From: Cyclobacterium xiamenense
GTDB lineage: Bacteria; Bacteroidota; Bacteroidia; Cytophagales; Cyclobacteriaceae
Direction: 5' to 3'
DNA length: 64,000 nucleotides
Assembly (NCBI RefSeq): GCF_009467825.1
Contig: NZ_WIOK01000015.1
Coordinates: forward strand, 1-64,000
The number at the start of each line of letters is the position of its first letter. The first letter of the stretch is position 1. Below the pieces are notes generated by a model. That model did no database searches. It was given only the letters and a program-made list of their open reading frames with translations, and was not told the DNA's origin. This document shows, piece after piece, positions 58,141-64,000 of the stretch. Position numbers and translations under genes: made by a program.

Positions 58141-59262
58141 CTAGACCTGCCAATTTTTTTGACCGGTGATTTTTTCTTTTTTCTTTTGGTAAATCTCGTT
58201 CAATTGCTTGGTGAATTCCTCCATCTCCTCTGCAACGGTTTGAATGTATCCAGAGTACTCTCTTAAATTGATTTCGTCAATTTTTTCTTCATTGCTGATA
58301 AGCTTTGTAAGTCCCAGCAGGTTGGTGACCGGCCTTCGCAAAATATGCGAAATATCGAACAGAATTTGCTCCATTGCCAACTCGTACTCGATATGACTGG
58401 TGATATCCTGGAAGCTGCCATACCATACCACGGTTCCATCAGCCTTTTTTTCAGGTCTTCCTTTTACCATGTGCCACCGGTGACCATCCGCCGCAGCCAC
58501 ACGGAATTCATGGTACCACAGTGAAAGGGATTCATAGGATTTCTCGTGGCTTTCTTTAAACGATCGAACATCATCCGGATGAATGACGCGGTAACCTGCA
58601 TTGGGATCTTTCAACCATTCTTCCGGATCGATGGAGGGATAGAGCCGTTGGATACCTTCACTGATAAACTCAAATTTTTTTTTGCCAGAAGGTTTTCGAA
58701 TCAACTGAAAAATCCCTCCAGGGATGTTGTCTGTTATTTTTTTTAGCTTTTCCGCGCTCAAGGCAATTTTACTTCGTTGCTGCAACATTTTTTTCCGCGT
58801 ATTCAAAAAATCCATCGCTTTCTTCGCGAGAAGTTGCAGTGCCTTTTCCTGATTACTTGTAAGCTTTCTGGGTTTACTATCCAATACACATAAGGTTCCC
58901 AATACATTGCCACTTGGCGTTTCCAGCGGAGCGCCTGCATAAAACCGGATATTTGGATCTCCTGTTACGTACGGGTTGTCCCTGAAACGGGCGTCCTTTA
59001 GCGAATCGTTTACAACCAAGATTTCTTTTGGCTTGTGAAGCGCATGCTGGCAAAACGAATCTTCCCGGGCGGACTCCCGCTCTTCAAGTCCTTTGTTTGC
59101 TTTAAACCACTGACGTTTCTGATCGATCAGAGTAATCAGCGAAATCGGTGTGTCGCAAACCAGGGATGCGATTTCTGCCAATTCGTCTAACTCTTTCTCT
59201 GGTGGAGTATCAAGAATCTCGTACGCTTGTAATTCAGCCAACCTTTCTTCTTCCATGCTCAT
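58141..59262 (-). CDS. GAF-PAS protein with histidine-kinase dimerisation segment but no ATPase domain
   Basis: 373 residues. GAF domain at ~20-160 (ASLVCDTPISLITLIDQKRQWFKANKGL, FYAGAPLETPSGNVLGTLCVLD), PAS/PAC at ~175-300 (GYRVIHPDDVRSFKESHEKSY, WYGSFQDITSHIEYE), then an H-box (ILFDISHILRRPVTNLLGLTKLI) with the expected histidine. The HATPase domain is absent; the protein ends ~55 residues after the H-box. Such proteins may act as phosphotransfer or signal-adaptor partners. Cytoplasmic. Confidence 0.75.
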   Translation of the reverse strand: MSMEEERLAELQAYEILDTPPEKELDELAEIASLVCDTPISLITLIDQKRQWFKANKGLEERESAREDSFCQHALHKPKEILVVNDSLKDARFRDNPYVTGDPNIRFYAGAPLETPSGNVLGTLCVLDSKPRKLTSNQEKALQLLAKKAMDFLNTRKKMLQQRSKIALSAEKLKKITDNIPGGIFQLIRKPSGKKKFEFISEGIQRLYPSIDPEEWLKDPNAGYRVIHPDDVRSFKESHEKSYESLSLWYHEFRVAAADGHRWHMVKGRPEKKADGTVVWYGSFQDITSHIEYELAMEQILFDISHILRRPVTNLLGLTKLISNEEKIDEINLREYSGYIQTVAEEMEEFTKQLNEIYQKKKEKITGQKNWQV

Positions 59263-59678
59263 TCCTGCACATCATTTCTAGCTAGGGTAAAAGTTTAATC
59301 AGGTACTTCCGCTTAAAGCCGTGTTAATTCAATCCCCCACCTTTCCCAGGAAAAAGAGTAAACGTATGAAAACCTCGCATACCGGCCAGGCCACAGGGCT
59401 ATGGGCTGCACCTAAGGAATAAAGGTATCAAATTTTGTTTAAATGGAGAAATCACCCGGTTTTATTGCATCGTCGTGTGCCTGATCCATTTTCCAGCGAG
59501 AACTTTGTTTTCTCAACCGCAGAAAGTGATTGCAAATGGGTTCAAATGCCCGGTGCCTTCCCATCATCCCTCTGCGTTAGCGGTAGCGCCACCACCTGCC
59601 GGCAAGCAGAACGGATTCGATCGCACTCCACCACTGCTCCATTGCAAGTGAGCGCGAGAGGTACTGTACCCCGCAGGT
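59263..59678. other. Gap without a supported gene
   Basis: 416 bases between two minus-strand genes. No gene, clear terminator or RNA was recognised. Confidence 0.5.
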
Positions 59679-60527
59679 TTACGGATTGCAATAATCACAA
59701 TACATGGGGTCCTCTGCATCCTTGTCGCATATTTTTTCCGTTTTGCTAAAGCCACATTTGACGCAGCCGTAAACCCTTGCCTGTGGCGAGCGGGTGGGTC
59801 TACCGCAGAGGGAACAGGGCATCCCCGGTTGCACCCCCCTGATTCCAAACCCCGGGCTGTTGCATTTTTCGCATTGCACCAGGACTCTTTTTAACAGCTC
59901 GTCCGTGGCTTCGCCGATAACCTTCATGCGCATGGGGTTGTACAAGGCGCGCATATCGGTTTCCACAAAGGCCTGTCCAGAGCGAGCCAAAAACATCCGG
60001 AATGTTGCCAGCAATTCCTGCTGCTCGCAAATCCCCTTGCAAACCGTATCGATCGCTCCCCGACGCTCCCGCAGGATCAGCCCATGAGAGGGGAAATGCG
60101 CCTCCCGGGCAAATTCAAGGAGTTCCGCCTCCGTTTTACAGTATCGGGAACCGAAATTCGTTTCCGCACTCAATTTCCTACCCACGATCTCAAGCCCCTG
60201 TCGTTTGTCGAGCAACATAATAAGCTCCTCGTTGCCCGGTAGAAAATAATAAGTCGGGTGCGCTCCAAATGAACCCTCACTGGCGATCGCAAGATCTACA
60301 CCCGAGTAACTCATGGCCAACTCACATTTCTTTCGTGCGGTCGCGAGGGGGCCTTCCTTTCGCTCCACTTCTCCGGAAAACGTTCCCAGCAAGTCGGTGT
60401 CTAATTCCAAACAAACAAAAGGTAGCACCCCCAGTTGGGAGGCTACCTTTGGCCCAATCAGGGTTTCTTTCCCGTGCTTCGTAGCAATGACCAGCCGTCT
60501 ACCCGCAAAAAAATCCCTGGCATTCAT
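59679..60527 (-). CDS. DUF6671-like protein with zinc-ribbon C-terminus, in the DAB operon
   Basis: 282 residues. The front part (FFAGRRLVIATKHGKETLIGP, DTDLLGTFSGEVERKEGPL, LAIASEGSFGAHPTYYFLPG) resembles DUF6671. The C-terminal ~75 residues carry four CxxC pairs (CEKC, CSLC, CVKC, CDYC), probably zinc-binding ribbons. Function is unknown. It lies 21 bp downstream of dabA on the same strand, so it is very likely co-transcribed with the bicarbonate transporter; a regulatory or assembly role is inference. Confidence 0.6.
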   Translation of the reverse strand: MNARDFFAGRRLVIATKHGKETLIGPKVASQLGVLPFVCLELDTDLLGTFSGEVERKEGPLATARKKCELAMSYSGVDLAIASEGSFGAHPTYYFLPGNEELIMLLDKRQGLEIVGRKLSAETNFGSRYCKTEAELLEFAREAHFPSHGLILRERRGAIDTVCKGICEQQELLATFRMFLARSGQAFVETDMRALYNPMRMKVIGEATDELLKRVLVQCEKCNSPGFGIRGVQPGMPCSLCGRPTRSPQARVYGCVKCGFSKTEKICDKDAEDPMYCDYCNP

Positions 60528-60548
60528 TTTTCAGTATAGCTACCGCAA

Positions 60549-63026
60549 TCACAGGGCTTCCCATTGTAGGTTGCCCCGATACCGGTGGGTAACCTTACCT
60601 CCATTGTCCAGGGCCAACAGGAATATCCAAGTGTTGTCACAAAGATCTCGTACGGCGCGGTGTTTTTCCAGAATGGCATTCATGGCCTCAATCGGAGCCT
60701 CGATCACCACATTGAGGCGTAGCGGTTCGTGCTGGTACCGGGTGCCATCGTGTACCGACTGCATGGGCAGTCCCACCCGCAAATCGCCGGAATACCCTTC
60801 CAGCACACCCAATCCAGCAGTGACGTTGTGCAGGGTTTTGTTTCCGGACCCGAAATTCAGGTTGTCGACCGTTGAGCCGTAATATTGCAGGTTTATCCAG
60901 CTGGTAACCACCATGGGCGCTGTCATGATCAATTCAAGTATCGAAAAATCAGCATCTTTTTTCCAATCGTACGAATGCAGGAACGATTGTCCACCAAAAT
61001 TCAGCTTTTTAGTCCGCTCGCGGGGTGCTACCACAAAGGCCGAACAGCCCGCAAGTCCCCATTCCGGGCGAACCTGGGACCAGTCCTTACTGCGCGAAAT
61101 AAGGGCCTGATCCTGGTTTTCCGTAATGGCCATTCTCAGTGCTCGCTCTGCACGCGCTCCCCGAGCAGCTTTTGCCAGTGAACGCTTGAGGTCCCCAAAT
61201 TCTCCGATATGAGAGAGGGGTACCTCCTGCTCATTGAATATGCGAACCTCATCGGTGGTGGTATCGTGCAGGCAGGCCAGAAATACCGTATCCTCCGGGA
61301 TGGATAGGTTCGCCTCGACTAGCTGCTTGCGAACTTCTTTATCGTTTAGCACGGCAGCAGCCACCTTGGCATTTGCTTCTCCGGAATGCCCTCCACAGGC
61401 GCCGCAGTCAAGCCCGGTGGCATGGGGATTATTCACGGATGTCGACCCATGCCCAACAATCAGCACGAAAGGGGCAAAATTTTCGGTGAGCGACATGGCG
61501 TTCAGCGCGTTTTTCGCCAGTTGAGTGCGTTGTTCCAGCGGTATTCCGACCGATAGGTCGGCATGATTGCCTACCTCCAGGGAAATGCTCTTTTGCTTCG
61601 CTTCCTTCCGGTCCAATCCGGCCCCATCGGGGTGGGGAACGGGTCGGGTAATACCGAAGGAGTCGGTAAATAGCTTGGGCAGGTAGGACAGACCCATGGG
61701 GCTGACAAAGCTAAAACAGGTAATAGCGCCGGATTTAAAGGATTTCCATACCTGCTTTAACTGATGGCGTAGCACCCGATTGCTGTGGGCCCGCTTGTTC
61801 GTAGCTGCATCCGGAATTTCTTCCAAAATAGTCGGCCCTGTGGGAATCAGTACCGGACATTGCGCTTCACCTGTGCTGTGAGCGAGCGGCACAAATTGGA
61901 TCGGAAACGCAAAAAACCCTGCAAATCCAATCGTTTCTACCTCCGAATCTGTCTGCTCCAGATTGCGCCGATATACTTCCGAACGTACGTCAATACAAAA
62001 TATGGCCTGCGCTTTCGGACGGGTTGGTTTTGCCATTTCGTTCGCCGGTGCCCGCTGAAATTTTTCGATGAGTGCCCGTTGGGCAGCCAGATCAAAGGCT
62101 TCCTGCAAAACAAGCAGGTCAGAAAGCTCCTCACTTAGCTCGGTATCTTGGTTTGCCTCGACAAGCCGTTTCTTTGCCGTCAGCCACGAAAAGCGGAGTT
62201 GCGGTCCATCCAGGCATTCGAGCAAGCAGGCTTCCCAGCAAAGGAGCACCGATAAAAATTCCAGGGATACGGCTCCTTTTTTACCGTACAATTCCTTGTC
62301 CCAATCCAGCCGCGCCGCATAGGCCGACCAGCCGCCTACCCGAAGCAGCAGTCGATGCAGGTAAAGGGGAAGAGCGGACTCCGGCACATCGAGTACCTCC
62401 AATGCCTTTTGGGCTGCCTGCAGGCGGTCCGCTGGCAAGGCTTCGACCGCTTTTCGAAATCCTTTTAAACCGGTAATTTCAGTTGTTAAATCCACTGTGG
62501 CTTCTTCTCTCCAGGCTTTAAAGAGCCCGATTTGGGGGTTGGAAGCCTTCCACAGCGCCTGTCCTTTATCAAAATAGGAAGCAGCCCAGGTAGAAATTCT
62601 GCCCGTCACAAAACGGTTCCAATCTTGCTTTGTAACCTGGGTAGCTACATCGCTATACGTGGCAATGGTGGCCGTACCTACGCCTGCATCCTCCTTTGTC
62701 TCCAGGGACTGAATAAAGGCATCTACATCCCTGCCGTTACCGGCCTTTTTCATCAGTGCCTCTCCCAGGTCCTTCCGGGAAATGATTCCCTCCCGAATTT
62801 TGTTCCGATAAAACGAAACGGGAAGGGTCGTTTGAATGCCACCAACGGTAGCCAACTGCTGAGCCACCGTTTCAAAATTTTTATCGGTAAGTCCCAGGTA
62901 AGGGTTCACCGCAACAAAATTCTCCAGAGGCCATACCGGTGCAATTTTCTTGCAGGCCGTCTGCAGCGTGGTTGTAAGCGTGATCTTTTTTCTTTCCTTG
63001 GGTAGTAGTAATACTTGATCTTCCAT
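60549..63026 (-). CDS. dabA: DabA (DUF2309) inorganic-carbon transporter subunit
   Basis: 825 residues. The beta-carbonic-anhydrase-like zinc site is visible: Cys344 and Asp346 (IFCIDVRSE), His526 (IVGHGSTSV) and Cys541 (GLDCGACGG), close to the positions reported for Halothiobacillus DabA. With DabB it accumulates bicarbonate, driven by the proton gradient. It lies directly downstream of dabB (55 bp). Confidence 0.9.
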   Translation of the reverse strand: MEDQVLLLPKERKKITLTTTLQTACKKIAPVWPLENFVAVNPYLGLTDKNFETVAQQLATVGGIQTTLPVSFYRNKIREGIISRKDLGEALMKKAGNGRDVDAFIQSLETKEDAGVGTATIATYSDVATQVTKQDWNRFVTGRISTWAASYFDKGQALWKASNPQIGLFKAWREEATVDLTTEITGLKGFRKAVEALPADRLQAAQKALEVLDVPESALPLYLHRLLLRVGGWSAYAARLDWDKELYGKKGAVSLEFLSVLLCWEACLLECLDGPQLRFSWLTAKKRLVEANQDTELSEELSDLLVLQEAFDLAAQRALIEKFQRAPANEMAKPTRPKAQAIFCIDVRSEVYRRNLEQTDSEVETIGFAGFFAFPIQFVPLAHSTGEAQCPVLIPTGPTILEEIPDAATNKRAHSNRVLRHQLKQVWKSFKSGAITCFSFVSPMGLSYLPKLFTDSFGITRPVPHPDGAGLDRKEAKQKSISLEVGNHADLSVGIPLEQRTQLAKNALNAMSLTENFAPFVLIVGHGSTSVNNPHATGLDCGACGGHSGEANAKVAAAVLNDKEVRKQLVEANLSIPEDTVFLACLHDTTTDEVRIFNEQEVPLSHIGEFGDLKRSLAKAARGARAERALRMAITENQDQALISRSKDWSQVRPEWGLAGCSAFVVAPRERTKKLNFGGQSFLHSYDWKKDADFSILELIMTAPMVVTSWINLQYYGSTVDNLNFGSGNKTLHNVTAGLGVLEGYSGDLRVGLPMQSVHDGTRYQHEPLRLNVVIEAPIEAMNAILEKHRAVRDLCDNTWIFLLALDNGGKVTHRYRGNLQWEAL

Positions 63027-63081
63027 TTTTTTAATCAGCGATTGGTTGTTCCTGAAAATGTCTAAGGCTATTTGGGAGGGG

Positions 63082-64000
63082 TTAGTTATTGTTTTTTTTG
63101 TTGGCGGTTACCGATTGGGCATTTGCCGTGGCAGGTGCAGCGAGAACTTGCCTGCTTTGCGGGGAAAGTAAATGCAAGGCATGAATCATTCGGTCAAACC
63201 ATGCATTGGCGTAAAATCCGTTTCGGACGTGAACGGCCATGGCCTGGTATGAGGGCTTATTGGAAAGTTGGGGCGCTATCATCTGAAAAAAGACGACCAA
63301 AGCAAAGCCCGACAGCACCAGACCGGCAACCAGTAGCTTGCCGTATCCCAACACGGCCGTTTCCGGAACCTGCGTTCCAAGGAGGTAATGCGTAGCAGAT
63401 TCCAATGCAAAAAATGCCGTGGTAACCGTAAGCGCCATAAGGAACGCTTGTGCCAATAACCGCGTATCCCAGGCGCGGGCAATGGCAGCTGTGAAGAGGC
63501 GGGCCAGGCCCATGACGATGACTGCACCAATTAACACAAGCGCCAGGTCGTTTTGCGGATCAATTCCCCAAACAAATGCAAACCCGGCGTACAAAAGCAA
63601 TGCCGACACGATACCCGAAACCACCTTCAGTGGACTGAGCGGACTGGTTTGGTCGGCAACTTTCGCTGCACGGACCAGGTCAATCTGGCTTCCGGAAGAG
63701 AGAAATGCGTGCGCTTTGTAAAAAGAATGGGCTACCAGATGCAATAAGGCAGCTGGATAAACGCCCATTCCACAAACCATCAAACTAAATCCCATGTGTC
63801 CTACACTGGAGTAGCCCAGGGCCGTCTTAATGGACGGTTGGGTCAGGTAAGCAACCGAGGCAAAAAGTGCTGTAAATCCACCCAACCCCATGAGTAACAG
63901 GGGAGCGATCGTACCGGCATCCATCACAAAAGCCATGCGGATAATTAGGAACGGACCCGCATTTAACAGGCCTGCATGCAACAGAGCGGATACCGGAGTA
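63082..64000 (-). CDS. dabB: DabB, proton-conducting subunit (C-terminal part only)
   Basis: The reading frame continues past the window end (the last bases encode TPVSALLHAGLLNAG, mid-protein in this family), so the N-terminus is missing; the stop is at 63082. The visible ~300 residues are highly hydrophobic and match the NuoL/MrpA-like proton-translocating family (KTALGYSSVGHMGFSLMVCG, LLHLVAHSFYKAHAFLSSG). It feeds proton energy to DabA for bicarbonate uptake in the inner membrane. Confidence 0.9.
   Translation of the reverse strand, partial: TPVSALLHAGLLNAGPFLIIRMAFVMDAGTIAPLLLMGLGGFTALFASVAYLTQPSIKTALGYSSVGHMGFSLMVCGMGVYPAALLHLVAHSFYKAHAFLSSGSQIDLVRAAKVADQTSPLSPLKVVSGIVSALLLYAGFAFVWGIDPQNDLALVLIGAVIVMGLARLFTAAIARAWDTRLLAQAFLMALTVTTAFFALESATHYLLGTQVPETAVLGYGKLLVAGLVLSGFALVVFFQMIAPQLSNKPSYQAMAVHVRNGFYANAWFDRMIHALHLLSPQSRQVLAAPATANAQSVTANKKNNN

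Overview
The window looks like chromosomal DNA from a marine or aquatic Bacteroidota, most likely order Cytophagales (Cyclobacteriaceae-like). The evidence is a SusC/SusD pair, lipoproteins with Bacteroidota-style lipoboxes, several TAnnTTTG (-7) promoter boxes, a DUF4421 outer-membrane protein, a HYC_CC_PP-type protein, a CopB-type Cu ATPase and a DabA/DabB inorganic-carbon transporter. Genus-level placement is inference. No rRNA, tRNA or CRISPR array was found.

Layout. 1-1.3 kb: two decayed insertion sequences, an IS4-like fragment and a truncated IS3-family element whose end sits inside a copy of a local double-hairpin repeat. 1.3-4 kb: a BlaI repressor/M56 (BlaR1-like) pair, with a possible -1 frameshift site at the end of the M56 gene, then a five-unit tandem array (about 98-99 bp period) of the same repeat. 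4-11.2 kb: a membrane-anchored DNA-binding regulator, divergent from a three-gene secreted module (cytochrome c/DUF1549-DUF1553 lipoprotein, DUF1501 protein, NHL-repeat protein). 11.2-19.6 kb: an accessory stretch with long non-coding gaps, an AT-rich asparagine-synthase-like gene, two mosaic Uma2-family paralogues, an AAA ATPase with an inverted repeat over its ribosome-binding site, and three lipoproteins.

19.7-29.9 kb: a copper/silver efflux operon (HYC_CC_PP protein, CusA, TolC-type protein, four-helix-bundle protein, CusB, CopB). It also carries a 37-codon remnant of a second four-helix-bundle gene. 29.9-37.4 kb: a DUF6340 lipoprotein, SusD and SusC nutrient-uptake genes and a DUF4421 protein. 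38-52 kb: housekeeping genes (glycosyltransferase, aminotransferase, YraN, LipB, exonuclease, RNase R, polyprenyl synthase, rhomboid protease, HPF, L27, L21, ribonucleotide reductase NrdB/NrdA). Two matching TTGACC-N3-GGTCAA palindromes lie in the long non-coding region before nrdB. 52.4-59.3 kb: KatG, a GH3 glycosidase with an AraC-type membrane regulator, and a GAF-PAS protein with a histidine-kinase dimerisation segment but no ATPase domain. 59.7-64 kb: DabB (cut by the window end), DabA and a DUF6671-like protein with zinc-ribbon cysteines.

The best leads for something undescribed are the double-hairpin repeat family, whose arms covary; the paired palindromes upstream of ribonucleotide reductase; the membrane-tethered regulator facing the cytochrome/DUF1501 module; the M56 slippery site; and the DUF6671 gene in the DAB operon. 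All were read by eye without database searches.
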